Shown: positions 26,919-38,193 of the stretch, in pieces | Numbering within the stretch: position 1 is the first letter of the stretch | How the letters are laid out: each line of letters begins with the position of its first letter | NCBI RefSeq assembly: GCF_001662875.1 | Contig: NZ_JPVZ01000001.1 | Coordinates: 620,001-684,000, forward strand | Reading direction: 5' to 3' | DNA: 64,000 bases | From: Thalassospira tepidiphila MCCC 1A03514 | GTDB taxonomy: Bacteria; Pseudomonadota; Alphaproteobacteria; Rhodospirillales; Thalassospiraceae | Notes under the pieces: generated by a model | What the model saw: only the letters and a program-made list of their open reading frames with translations | Database searches by the model: none | What the model was told of the DNA's origin: nothing | Program-made: the position numbers and the translations under genes

Positions 26919-27719
26919 TTATTCGCCACCCCAGATGTAAACGGCAAAGAACAGGAACAGCCAGACAACGTCAACAAAGTGCCAGTACCAGGCTGCTGCT
27001 TCGAGACCGAAATGATGATCCGGCGTGAAGCCATCCTTGATCGCGCGCACAAGGCAGACCGCCAGGAACACCGTTCCGACAAACACGTGGAAACCATGGA
27101 AACCGGTCGCCATGTAGAAGGTCGAGGAATAGATGTTGTCAGAGAAGCCAAATGCCGCGTGGCTGTATTCATATGCCTGCAGGAACAGGAAGATAACGCC
27201 AAGACCAACGGTCAGTGCCAGACCCTGAACAAGGTCCTTTTTCTTACCTTCCAGAAGGCCATGATGCGCCCAGGTCAGGGTGCAACCCGACAGCAGCAGG
27301 ATCAGGGTGTTCAGGAACGGCAGATCCCACGGATCAAGTACTTCAACGCCTGCGGGCGGCCATTCGGTCACACCGGGGCTGAAGATCACAAACGCGTTGT
27401 GGAAGAATGCCCAGAAGAAGGCGACAAAGAACATCACCTCGGATGCGATGAACAGCGACATTCCATAACGCAGGCCGATCTGAACGACCTTGTTATGATA
27501 GATGTGTGATTCGCTGATCACGTTGCTCCACCAACGGAACATCACAAACAGAATGCCTGCAATGCCGATCGCCGCCAGCCAGAAGTCAGCCGGCGCACGG
27601 TCCGAATGCATGAACATGACCATACCACCGGTAAAAAGACCGGCGGACGCCGCAGCCACCAGCGGCCACGGGCTCGGGTCTACCAGGTGGAACGGATGCT
27701 TTTGTGCATGATCACTCAT
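26919..27719 (-). CDS. ctaE: Cytochrome c oxidase subunit III
   Basis: Subunit III of the aa3-type oxidase is a seven-helix membrane protein that stabilises proton uptake. The 266-residue protein starts HPFHLVDPSPWP, has motifs SEVMFFVAFFWAFFH and TGFHGFHVFVGT with the conserved His residues, and ends HFVDVVWLFLFFAVYIWGG. It follows ctaG by 85 bp in the oxidase operon. Confidence 0.97.
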   Translation of the reverse strand: MSDHAQKHPFHLVDPSPWPLVAAASAGLFTGGMVMFMHSDRAPADFWLAAIGIAGILFVMFRWWSNVISESHIYHNKVVQIGLRYGMSLFIASEVMFFVAFFWAFFHNAFVIFSPGVTEWPPAGVEVLDPWDLPFLNTLILLLSGCTLTWAHHGLLEGKKKDLVQGLALTVGLGVIFLFLQAYEYSHAAFGFSDNIYSSTFYMATGFHGFHVFVGTVFLAVCLVRAIKDGFTPDHHFGLEAAAWYWHFVDVVWLFLFFAVYIWGGE

Positions 27720-27804
27720 TCCTTGCCCCCCTCAATCCTTACAAAAGAAACTCTAAGTTCGCTTTGTTAACCAAAGACCGTCCAGTCCACGAAACCGTGT
27801 TCTG

Positions 27805-28395
27805 TCAGCCTCCCTGATCTTCGTTCCCGTCATTTACTTCCACCGATGCCTCGGATTTGAAGAAAGTGTATGACAGGGTAATCGTCTTCACGTCCTGGGT
27901 ATTGATGTCGTCGGCAATCGCCGGATCGACATAGAAACTGACTGGCATGTCAACGCGCTCGCCCGGTTGAAGGGTTTGCTCGTCAAAACAGAAACACGCG
28001 ATCTTGCTGAAATACTGCCCGGCTTTGAGCGGCGTCACATTATAGACAGCCTGACCGGTGATCGGCTTGACCGACATGTTTTCGGCCACGTAATGGGCCA
28101 GATTATCTTCGCCCAGACGCACCGTGATTTCACGCTGTTCGGGTTTGAACTGCCACGGCAGGCCGGAATTCACATCGGCATTGAACCGGACCTTGATGGT
28201 CTTTTCCGAGACTTCAACGCCGGTGTCTTTACCCACCTGCGGCGTCCCGCCAAAGCCAGTGACCTGACAGAACAGTTCATAAAGCGGCACTGATGCATAG
28301 GACAGACCGATCATGCCGCCAACGACGACAACACAGCTCAGCAAAACGCGCTTGTTGCGTGCCTTGATACTATCTGTGTGTTTCTGATCAGCCAT
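27805..28395 (-). CDS. ctaG: Cytochrome c oxidase assembly protein CtaG (Cox11)
   Basis: CtaG delivers copper to the CuB site of oxidase subunit I. The 196-residue protein has a single N-terminal transmembrane anchor (VLLSCVVVVGGMIGLSYASVPLY) with the family motif VPLYELFCQVTGFGGT, and the copper-binding CFCFDEQTLQPGE motif in the periplasmic domain. It lies 6 bp after the small membrane protein gene in the oxidase operon. Confidence 0.96.
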   Translation of the reverse strand: MADQKHTDSIKARNKRVLLSCVVVVGGMIGLSYASVPLYELFCQVTGFGGTPQVGKDTGVEVSEKTIKVRFNADVNSGLPWQFKPEQREITVRLGEDNLAHYVAENMSVKPITGQAVYNVTPLKAGQYFSKIACFCFDEQTLQPGERVDMPVSFYVDPAIADDINTQDVKTITLSYTFFKSEASVEVNDGNEDQGG

Positions 28396-28401
28396 GGTTT
28401 C

Positions 28402-28542
28402 CTAGCTCATCTTCAAAATCGTGATCGCAAAGAACAGGACGATCAGGCTGGTCAGGATAACCAGAAAGGCCCAGTTCTTCTTTTTGCGCTTGGCATAGAA
28501 CGCGTCGAGTTCCGCCTTGTTCATTTTGGGTTCCTCACTCAT
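28402..28542 (-). CDS. 46-residue single-helix membrane protein of the oxidase operon (CoxF-like)
   Basis: The short product MSEEPKMNKAELDAFYAKRK begins acidic, turns strongly basic (KRKKKNWAF) and ends in one transmembrane helix (FLVILTSLIVLFFAITILKM). The start overlaps the ctaB stop by ATGA, and ctaG begins 6 bp later, so it is translated as part of the operon. Alphaproteobacterial oxidase operons often hold a small protein at this place, sometimes annotated CoxF; sequence similarity to it is too short to be sure. The frame extends upstream but the overlap decides the start. Confidence 0.8.
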   Translation of the reverse strand: MSEEPKMNKAELDAFYAKRKKKNWAFLVILTSLIVLFFAITILKMS

Positions 28543-29465
28543 GCGATCAACCCGCCAAGCCAGACGTCTGCAACCATCGCCCCGAACAGGACAAACAGAT
28601 ACAGGATAGAATAGCCAAACATCTTGTGCGGGGCGCGTTCCTCGACATTGCGCAGAACACGAACCGCATGACGCAGGAACCAAAGCCCCGTCAGGCCAGC
28701 GGTCACGGCGTAAAAGACACCAAGCAACCCGGTCGCGACCGGTACAAGCGTCACCGGCAACAGCAGGATGGTATAAACCAGCATCTGCTTTTTGGTTGCG
28801 GCTTCACCGGCAACAACCGGCATCATCGGCACGCCGACCTTGGCGTAATCGCCACAACGGAACAGTGCCAGCGCCCAGAAATGCGGCGGTGTCCACATAA
28901 AGATAATCATGAACAGCGCGATTGAATTGATATCAATCCCGCCAGTCACCGACGCCCAGCCGATCATCGGGGGAAAGGCCCCGGCGGCACCGCCAATGAC
29001 GATATTCTGTGGTGTGCTGCGCTTAAGCCACATGGTGTAAACGAACACGTAAAACGCGATCGACACCGCAAGCAAAGCCGCAGCCGCAAAATTGATGGCA
29101 ACCGCCATGACGGTTACCGAAACGATCGACAGGGCAATGCCAAGTGACAAGGCCTCGTCAGCAGGCACCCGCCCGGCCGGGATCGGTCGGTTCTGGGTAC
29201 GTTTCATGTGGATATCGATATCGCGATCGTACCACATGTTAATCGATGCAGCCGCACCACTGGCAACGGCAATACAGGCGATTGCGACGAGTCCAAGGAA
29301 CGGATGAATGGAGCCCGGGGCAATCAACAGACCAACAGCACCGGTGAAAACCACAAGGGTCATCACGCCCGGCTTAAGCAATGCGATATAGTCGCGCACA
29401 TCGGAAACCGGCAGCGATACTGCGTTTTCGAGTGCGATGGTCTGGTTGGCAGCCTGCTTGGTCAT
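28539..29465 (-). CDS. ctaB: Protohaem IX farnesyltransferase (haem O synthase)
   Basis: CtaB adds a farnesyl group to haem b, making haem O, the precursor of haem a for the aa3 oxidase. The 308-residue polytopic protein has the UbiA-family Asp-rich motif NMWYDRDIDIHMKRTQNRPIP, a second one around PPHFWALALF, and LKPGVMTLVVFTG near the start. It sits between ctaD and the small operon protein. Confidence 0.97.
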   Translation of the reverse strand: MTKQAANQTIALENAVSLPVSDVRDYIALLKPGVMTLVVFTGAVGLLIAPGSIHPFLGLVAIACIAVASGAAASINMWYDRDIDIHMKRTQNRPIPAGRVPADEALSLGIALSIVSVTVMAVAINFAAAALLAVSIAFYVFVYTMWLKRSTPQNIVIGGAAGAFPPMIGWASVTGGIDINSIALFMIIFMWTPPHFWALALFRCGDYAKVGVPMMPVVAGEAATKKQMLVYTILLLPVTLVPVATGLLGVFYAVTAGLTGLWFLRHAVRVLRNVEERAPHKMFGYSILYLFVLFGAMVADVWLGGLIA

Positions 29466-29545
29466 TTGAACTCTGGTCTTCTCTTTCGGGGCGGTAGGAT
29501 GCCCCCCGCAAACCGGGGCCTGCGGGGGACTTAAACCAGGATCAC

Positions 29546-31992
<2,447 letters not shown>

Positions 31993-32782
31993 GCGAATCT
32001 GCCCCCTCGCATTACATCTCAAGGCGATATGCCTCACTCTTCCCCACCCCCGTCTGCTTTTGTTGACCCGGCGTCATGTGCCCTGCGGGGGACATTTCAC
32101 CGCTTCAACCAAAGATTAAAAATCAACGGGCCGGAGCATTTCCTCTGACATATCTTATTCTTAAATAGCCTGCACATGAAAGTACATTGGTAACGCAGGC
32201 AAATAGCGTATCTTCGACACCTGTTCCAGAAAAAACCTCGCTGCGTTGCACAAAAAATGTATTTGATAATCCATCAAATTAGCGCAGTGGTTTTGGCTGA
32301 AATCGTTCTAAACACCCACCCTTGGATAGAAAAACCGCCATTCCGCATGGCCGATTTTCACCTTTCCAACGAATGCTGCTTTGCAATATATGCGCAAAAC
32401 TCGTTAGAATCACTTCAACCAATGGCTAAAGCCGTTTCTTTTCAAATCCTACGCGATCCGCACATCGCCGGATCAACACGACGTTACGTCATCCTGACAG
32501 CGTCCTGATCCGGGCTGATTTTTCGCAACAGACCGCTCCAGGATCGATTTTGCCAACGATTCGGACACCGGCCTGACGCTGGCCGTAAAAAACCAAATGC
32601 AAAAATACTGTCCGAACCCTTTAATTGAGCGGACTTTTCCCCAATATCACGGATAGAAATTCGGTTGGATATATCAGCTTTGCGGACTATTCTACCAAAA
32701 CGTATGCATTCCCGATGTTCCGTGCACCGCAACCAGCCAGGTTGCTGCCCGATGCAGACGGTTCAAAGACAGAGGTTCGTCT
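31993..32782. other. 790-bp non-coding region between ctaC and cheZ
   Basis: This divergent intergenic region is AT-rich compared with its surroundings and has no convincing gene. An 83-codon frame at 32257-32508 lacks a ribosome-binding site and resembles no family. It must hold the promoters for the oxidase operon and the cheZ gene. One clear inverted repeat, ATTTGAT-AATCC-ATCAAAT, lies at 32261-32279, close to but not an exact FNR-type box because its spacer is 5 rather than 4 bp. Confidence 0.6.
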
Positions 32783-33607
32783 ATGGCACGCTCAGGAAGT
32801 AAAAGACTATTTACCGCGGAAATGCGGTTGCTCAATAAACTCGAAACCATGAGCGACATGGTCGCCTTGCCGACCGACATGCCGACTGATGCGAATGGCT
32901 CTGTCGGTGGTGCCGACATTTCGAGCCTGCATACCGCGATAGAGGATCTCAAGCTTGAACTGCTTACCGACATCCGCGTGATGATCGAAGAGCAGAAAAA
33001 GGCGAACAAGGCAATCGACCCGGAAGACGACGAACAGGCCGACGCCCGCAACGAACTGCGCCTGGTCAAAAACGAAGTTCGCGCCCTTGCCAATTCCATT
33101 CAGGAAACAAAACGCGAAATCGCGGCCCTTTATACCGCGCCCGAAGATGACAGCGGCACACGCCTGAATATCGTAAAGGGTGAACTTGATTCCGTCGTCG
33201 CCGCCACCGAGGATGCGACTGCCAACATCCTTGAAACCGTCGAAAAGATTGACGCGGTTGCCCACAATATCCGTTCCGCCGCGCCGGATGACTACACACA
33301 AGGGCTGGCCGATGACATTGTCGAACTGGTGGTGAAGGTCTTTGAATCCTGTAACTTCCAGGATCTGACCGGACAGCGGATTACCAAAGTCGTCAATACC
33401 ATGAAGTATATCGAGGAACGCGTGAACCGTGTGATCGAGATTTGGGGTGAGGATGACTTTGGCGACTTTGACCTGCCGCCAGACCCCAAAGGCCTCGACA
33501 ACCTGGATAAAACAGTCACCAAGGCACCGCAAAATGCCAATCGTGTGTCCCAGGATGAAGTCGACCAGATCTTCTCACAGGAAGAAATCGACGCCCTGTT
33601 TGATTGA
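32783..33607 (+). CDS. cheZ: CheZ-family CheY-P phosphatase (paralogue 1)
   Basis: CheZ removes phosphate from CheY and shortens chemotactic tumbles. The 274-residue protein has a long helical hairpin and the catalytic motif NFQDLTGQRI, where the last Gln corresponds to E. coli Gln147. The C-terminus ends in the CheY-binding peptide SQEEIDALFD. It starts MARSGSKRLFTAEMRL, similar to the second CheZ at 38.2-39.1 kb on the other strand. A terminator follows directly. Confidence 0.9.
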   Translation: MARSGSKRLFTAEMRLLNKLETMSDMVALPTDMPTDANGSVGGADISSLHTAIEDLKLELLTDIRVMIEEQKKANKAIDPEDDEQADARNELRLVKNEVRALANSIQETKREIAALYTAPEDDSGTRLNIVKGELDSVVAATEDATANILETVEKIDAVAHNIRSAAPDDYTQGLADDIVELVVKVFESCNFQDLTGQRITKVVNTMKYIEERVNRVIEIWGEDDFGDFDLPPDPKGLDNLDKTVTKAPQNANRVSQDEVDQIFSQEEIDALFD

Positions 33608-33630
33608 TCCGCACAATCCCGCGCAAAACA

Positions 33631-33660
33631 AAAGCCTGCCAGATTGGCAGGCTTTTTCTT
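33631..33660. terminator. Rho-independent terminator between cheZ and yqgE
   Basis: A perfect 11-bp stem AAAGCCTGCCA / TGGCAGGCTTT with a 3-nt loop is followed by TTCTT on the plus strand; the minus strand also has a T-rich tail, so it serves both convergent genes. Confidence 0.9.
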
Positions 33661-33685
33661 TTGGCAGTTTGTGAAAATCTGTGCC

Positions 33686-34264
33686 TCAGGCGTGTCCGGC
33701 TTCACCCGAAAGCAGTTCCGGCGCAAAGCCAAGCCGCGAGAACGCCTGTTCCCACTTGTCTTCGCAATCGGTATCAAACAGCAAATCCGCATCGGCGTCG
33801 ACGTGAAGCCAGCCATTGGCAAGGATTTCACTTTCAAGCTGCCCGCTGCGCCATCCGGCATAGCCAAGGGCAAGGATGCGGCTTTGCGGGCCTTCGCCGA
33901 CGGCAATCTGTTCAAGAATATCAACTGTGGCTGTCACCGACACGCCACGATCAACATGAAGGGTCGCCTCATTCGAGAAATCGGTCGAGTGCAGAACAAA
34001 GCCACGACTGCTTTCAACCGGGCCACCGAAATGGACCTGAATGTCTTCGATGGTCGGTGCCGGGCGTGCAATGCCAAGCTGTTCAAGCAATTCCGGGAAA
34101 GTGATGCTGTCGATCAGGCGGTTAATCACCAGCCCCATCGCACCGTCTTTGTTATGCGCACAGATATAGACCACACTTTGCGAAAAGCGCGGATCACGCA
34201 TGCCCGGCATCGCTACCAACAGCTTACCGCCGAGATAATCACCCGTGCCTATACCTTCTGCCAT
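33686..34264 (-). CDS. yqgE: YqgE/AlgH family protein (DUF179)
   Basis: The 192-residue protein has the family motifs [48 protein letters not shown] and [14 protein letters not shown]. YqgE/AlgH is widespread and of uncertain function, with links proposed to redox or alginate control in other bacteria. The longer frame reaches 34405, but the ATG used here follows GGATAAAGAGAG and starts the conserved domain. It is divergent from the thiol reductase gene. Confidence 0.92.
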   Translation of the reverse strand: MAEGIGTGDYLGGKLLVAMPGMRDPRFSQSVVYICAHNKDGAMGLVINRLIDSITFPELLEQLGIARPAPTIEDIQVHFGGPVESSRGFVLHSTDFSNEATLHVDRGVSVTATVDILEQIAVGEGPQSRILALGYAGWRSGQLESEILANGWLHVDADADLLFDTDCEDKWEQAFSRLGFAPELLSGEAGHA

Positions 34265-34584
34265 GTCGCAACTCTCTTTATCCTGTTTCACAGAGCCTAG
34301 CGCGAATACCTGCCCATTTCCATCAAGAACCCGGAAAACCGTGTTTTTTGTCGTTTGACATTCCGGTTTCCCATATACCTCATGTAGGTAGTAACGCACT
34401 GCCATGGCAATGGATCCGTCTCGTTTTGCGTTGGATCAGGACAAGCCCCTGCCTGCATGTGCTAGTGATAGGGCGTTCACACAGTCGTGGCTTGATTTGA
34501 ACGGGGATTGGAATTACGCCTCTTCTGTGCCACAAGTTTGGCCAACACTGCGCAAATCGGTTTTTCGTGCTTAAGGAACAACAC
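34265..34584. other. 320-bp intergenic region before the ScsB/DsbD-like gene
   Basis: The region lies between the divergent yqgE and ScsB/DsbD-like genes. I see no gene and no strong hairpin. A TTGACA element at 34356 could be a -35 box, but no well-spaced -10 box follows, so promoter calls are not supported. Confidence 0.5.
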
Positions 34585-36792
34585 GTGCTCCGCCACCTTA
34601 TCACCCGCTTGGCTCTTTTGACTGCCATCTGCCTGTCATCTATCGGTGCAAGTTCTGTTGCACTGGCTGCATCGGATATGGCAACCGACTGGGTCGATGA
34701 GGACTTCACGTCAGTCCGCCTGATCAGTGCGCAAACCGAAACCGGCGGCAAACAGACACTCCGTCTTGGCCTTGAATACGAACTGCAACCCGACTGGAAG
34801 ATTTACTGGCGCAGCGCAGGCGATGCCGGGTTCCCGCCGCAACTTGACTGGACCGGGTCCGAAAATGTAGGCGCCGCAAACATCCTTTGGCCGGCCCCTC
34901 ACCGCTTTTCGATCTTTGGCCTCGAAACATTCGGCTACAAGGATCACATCATTCTGCCGATTGATGTTGCGATCCCCGATCCGGCCCAGCCGGTCGCGAT
35001 CCGCCTTGATGTCGATTATCTGGTGTGCAGCGACATCTGCATTCCGGCAAATGCCAGCTTTGATATTGATATCCCCGCCAGTACCACCGCTGGTGCAGGC
35101 ACCTCGATCGCCAGCAATCACGCCCACCAGATCGAAAAATTTGTTTCCAAGGTGCCGCTGCGGGGCACCGGCCTTCCCATCGAAGTCACCAGCATTTCCA
35201 GCATCAATCAGGGCGATGCGCACAGCCTGCGCCTCGGTGTTCGCGGCATTGATGATGCCGGGGTCGACATTGACGACATCCTGATCGAGAGCGACCTGCG
35301 CGCAGGTTTCGGTCTGCCCGAACCGCAAACGACCGCGACGGGCAGCAACGAGGATGTTCAGTATTTCGATCTGACCGTCATGGGCTTGGCCGAAGACCAG
35401 ACACTGAAAGATCAGCCGGTCACCGTCACCGTCATTGCCGGTCCGCTTTCGGTGGAGCAAAACCTTGTTGTCGGTGATGGCAACGCCACCATAAGCACAG
35501 CATCCAGCGCGGCCGCAACGGCGGGCATGAGTTTCGCGATGATCGGATTGTTCGCCTTGCTTGGCGGCTTGATACTGAACGTCATGCCCTGTGTGTTGCC
35601 GGTCCTGTCGATCAAGGTCATGTCGGCCCTGAAGGCCCGCGAACAGGACATCAATCGGGTGCGCATCGGTTTCCTGGCCAGTGCCGCCGGGATCATTACA
35701 TCCTTCTGGGTGATTGCCGCTGTTCTGGTCGGCATCAAACTGGCCGGGGGCACCATTGGCTGGGGCATTCAGTTCCAGCAACCGCTGTTCCTGACCGTTA
35801 TGACGATCATTCTCGCCCTGTTTGCGCTGAATATGTGGGGGCTGTTTGAAATTTCCGGCCCGGATCAGCTTGGCAACGCGGCAAATGATGCCATCACACG
35901 CAGCGAAAGCCACGGCCACCATATCAGCAGCAACTTCCTGACCGGTATGTTTGCCACTTTGCTGGCAACCCCCTGCTCTGCCCCGTTCCTTGGCACGGCG
36001 GTTGGATTTGCTTTGGCGGGCAGTGTGTTTGATATCTTCTGGATCTTCACCTTGCTGGGGATCGGCCTGGCGCTACCGTATTTCGCGATTGCCATCCAAC
36101 CGCGTGTGGCACATATCCTGCCCAAACCGGGCCGCTGGATGAATGGTGTCAAAGTTGTTCTTGGTCTTGCCCTGATCGGCACGGCGATCTGGCTTCTGGG
36201 CATTCTGTCGGTTCAGATCGGCATGGGTGGTGCGATTGCTGTCGGGCTTGGCCTTATTTTGGGCGGCGTCTTTATCTGGGCCCGCAAACGCACATCAAAC
36301 CTGCGTCCACGCTTTGCCTTTACGTCACTGGCGGTACTGGGCTTCTTGGTTGCACTGTTTGCGCCGGGCTTTTCACAGCCGCCGTCGTCGCCACGCGCAT
36401 CATCAGACAATGGCACGCTTGTCTGGCAGGCGTTTGCACCTGAAACCATTGATGGTTTGGTTGCCGATGGAAAGACGGTCGTGATCGATGTTACGGCCGA
36501 ATGGTGTGTGACCTGTCAGGTCAACAAAAAGCTGGTTCTCGAAAAACCCGACGTCCGAAATGCATTGATGCAGGTTGATGTTGTCCTGATGCAGGCCGAC
36601 TGGACCCGTCCGGATCAAAAGATTGCCGATTACCTTGCCTCTTATGGCCGGTTTGGCATTCCGTTCAATGCAGTATTTGGTCCGGGTGCACCGGATGGCA
36701 TTCTGCTTTCAGAGTTGCTCGGTGTGGACGAGGTTCTTGGTGCGCTTGAAGATGCAAACGGTTCGGCAAGCCTTGCCAGTTCGGTTCAGTGA
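34585..36792 (+). CDS. ScsB/DsbD-like thiol:disulfide interchange protein
   Basis: This membrane protein carries reducing power from cytoplasmic thioredoxin to periplasmic thiol proteins. The 735-residue product has a signal peptide ending at VALAAS, a periplasmic N-terminal domain with the cysteine pair CSDICIPA, a membrane core of about eight helices with MPCVLPVLSIK and ATPCSAPFLGTA (the two redox cysteines), and a C-terminal thioredoxin domain with EWCVTCQVNKK. This architecture is ScsB-type DsbD. The GTG at 34585 has an AAGGAA site; an earlier GTG at 34567 is possible. A partner ccm reducing chain is at the left of the window, and a link is plausible. Confidence 0.92.
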   Translation: MLRHLITRLALLTAICLSSIGASSVALAASDMATDWVDEDFTSVRLISAQTETGGKQTLRLGLEYELQPDWKIYWRSAGDAGFPPQLDWTGSENVGAANILWPAPHRFSIFGLETFGYKDHIILPIDVAIPDPAQPVAIRLDVDYLVCSDICIPANASFDIDIPASTTAGAGTSIASNHAHQIEKFVSKVPLRGTGLPIEVTSISSINQGDAHSLRLGVRGIDDAGVDIDDILIESDLRAGFGLPEPQTTATGSNEDVQYFDLTVMGLAEDQTLKDQPVTVTVIAGPLSVEQNLVVGDGNATISTASSAAATAGMSFAMIGLFALLGGLILNVMPCVLPVLSIKVMSALKAREQDINRVRIGFLASAAGIITSFWVIAAVLVGIKLAGGTIGWGIQFQQPLFLTVMTIILALFALNMWGLFEISGPDQLGNAANDAITRSESHGHHISSNFLTGMFATLLATPCSAPFLGTAVGFALAGSVFDIFWIFTLLGIGLALPYFAIAIQPRVAHILPKPGRWMNGVKVVLGLALIGTAIWLLGILSVQIGMGGAIAVGLGLILGGVFIWARKRTSNLRPRFAFTSLAVLGFLVALFAPGFSQPPSSPRASSDNGTLVWQAFAPETIDGLVADGKTVVIDVTAEWCVTCQVNKKLVLEKPDVRNALMQVDVVLMQADWTRPDQKIADYLASYGRFGIPFNAVFGPGAPDGILLSELLGVDEVLGALEDANGSASLASSVQ

Positions 36793-37009
36793 TCACATCT
36801 GATTGGGAACGCGTAGTGTTTCCGCTCCTGTGAGCAGGCAGGCGTTATGGTGCACATAGGCCCAAAATTGCTGCCAATTGAAGTCAGGCAGATGAAACCT
36901 GTTAAAAACTCTGCGTGAAAGCATTGAATGCCAAGCAGATTTGGTGTTTGATTCCGGCATGCGATCCAGCGCGCAGTCAACGGGATTGCGCCAAATAACG
37001 GAGATACCC

Positions 37010-37489
37010 ATGACCATTTCAGTCGGTTCCGAACTCCCGGAAGTTACCCTTTTCCGCGCAACCAGCGACGGTCCGGAAGCCGTCAATTCCAAGGAATTCT
37101 TCGCAGGTCGCAAAGTTGTCCTGTTTGCCGTACCGGGCGCCTTTACCCCGACCTGCTCGGCCAAACACCTTCCGGGCTTTGTTGCCAAAGCCGATGAGAT
37201 CAAAGCCAAAGGTGTCGATGAGATTGCCTGCCTTGCATCAAACGATGCCTTTGTCCTTCAGGCATGGGCCGATGCGGAAAAGGCCAACGACGTCACCATG
37301 CTTTCGGACGGGGATCTGGCGTTTGTCGACGCAACCGGGCTTGGACTTGATCTGACCGGCCGCGGCCTTGGCAAGCGTGCCAACCGTTTCGCCATGATTG
37401 TCGAAGACGGCAAAGTTACCGACATTGCCATCGAAGAACCGGGCGCGTTTGAAGTTTCAAGTGCCGAAGCTGTTCTGAAAAAGCTTTAA
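37010..37489 (+). CDS. Peroxiredoxin, Prx5/type II
   Basis: This thiol peroxidase reduces peroxides using the peroxidatic Cys in PGAFTPTCSAKHLPGF, the type II peroxiredoxin signature. The 159-residue protein also shows ASNDAFVLQAW and the C-terminal AEAVLKKL expected for the family. ATG with GGAGA about seven bases upstream; the longer frame has no similarity. A strong terminator follows, so it is a single-gene unit. Reductant may be thioredoxin or glutaredoxin. Confidence 0.95.
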   Translation: MTISVGSELPEVTLFRATSDGPEAVNSKEFFAGRKVVLFAVPGAFTPTCSAKHLPGFVAKADEIKAKGVDEIACLASNDAFVLQAWADAEKANDVTMLSDGDLAFVDATGLGLDLTGRGLGKRANRFAMIVEDGKVTDIAIEEPGAFEVSSAEAVLKKL

Positions 37490-37518
37490 AACCGGAAACT
37501 TTCCCGCAACAAGCGCTT

Positions 37519-37549
37519 AAAGCTCCGCAATCATTTGCGGAGCTTTTTG
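37519..37549 (+). terminator. Rho-independent terminator after the peroxiredoxin gene
   Basis: A perfect 10-bp stem AGCTCCGCAA / TTGCGGAGCT with a 4-nt loop is followed by a T-run (TTTTT). Confidence 0.92.
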
Positions 37550-37578
37550 CTTTGAATGTAGGGAATATTATTGCCTGA

Positions 37579-37983
37579 TCAGCGCGGAAGCAGAACCGGT
37601 ATCGGGTCTTCCTTGCTGTCATAATCGCATTCAAAGGTCGGGTTGGTGTGCTTGGCAATGAAATGCACAACACCTTCCCGGAAACTGTCTTTGATCGGCG
37701 ACCAGCTCATATAGACCCCGCCACGGGTGTCATATTCGCGAATATCCGGATCTCGCATCAGTTCAGAAAAACTGTGTCCAAGATCTTCTGTTGCACCAGC
37801 CACCAGCCAAGACGGCTTCAGGCCACCATGCCACAGCAAGTAAACGCCACCGACCCCATCCAGGCCAAGCTCTGAAATATCGTCGATCATGAACAGGCGG
37901 TAGTACTCCCCACGTGGGCTTTTTCGCCATTTTATATCTTGTGCCTTTGGCTGGCGAATAGCACCGAGAGACCAAAATCCCAT
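37579..37983 (-). CDS. Protein of unknown function
   Basis: The 134-residue soluble protein starts MGFWSLGAIRQPKAQDIKW and contains GVGGVYLLWHGGLKPSWLVAGATEDL and GGVYMSWSPI. The strong site GGAGG five bases before the ATG supports the start. There are no membrane segments or signal peptide. The central GGVYLL...AGATEDL pattern is faintly like a GIY-YIG fold, but the catalytic residues of that family are not evident, so I do not assign it. Two adjacent palindromes lie 75-100 bp upstream. It stands alone between a terminator and the second cheZ gene. Confidence 0.78.
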   Translation of the reverse strand: MGFWSLGAIRQPKAQDIKWRKSPRGEYYRLFMIDDISELGLDGVGGVYLLWHGGLKPSWLVAGATEDLGHSFSELMRDPDIREYDTRGGVYMSWSPIKDSFREGVVHFIAKHTNPTFECDYDSKEDPIPVLLPR

Positions 37984-38056
37984 ATTAACCTCCAAGCACG
38001 CCAAAACGCGTGCAACCGTATGTTACACGCATCCCAACATAGCTTCTTATTCTTAT

Positions 38057-38083
38057 AGGTAAGAACTTACCTTACATATGTAA
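38057..38083. promoter_or_regulatory. Two abutting palindromes upstream of the unknown gene
   Basis: The 16-bp inverted repeat AGGTAAGAACTTACCT is followed, sharing one base, by the 12-bp perfect palindrome TTACATATGTAA. They lie 74-100 bp before the minus-strand start at 37983. A dimeric regulator site is plausible; no regulator gene is next to it. Confidence 0.55.
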
Positions 38084-38193
38084 ACTTTTGACTGACAAAT
38101 GACTGGGCGAAAACGCCCGAAGCGCTCTTTGCCAAGAAGATATAGCTCACGCTACTACCTTAAATCACAGCACAAAACCAAGCATTTTTCGAA

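Noticed and set aside
32261-32279. FNR-type box in the ctaC upstream region
   Set aside because: The half-sites TTGAT and ATCAA are separated by 5 bp and not the usual 4, so it is listed only as an inverted repeat.
32257-32508. 83-codon open frame on the plus strand in the oxidase/cheZ intergenic region
   Set aside because: It has no ribosome-binding site, no family resemblance, and atypical composition with many His, Cys and Asn codons.
34356-34375. TTGACA promoter in front of the ScsB/DsbD-like gene
   Set aside because: The nearest TATA-like sequence is only about 13 bp away and so is badly spaced.
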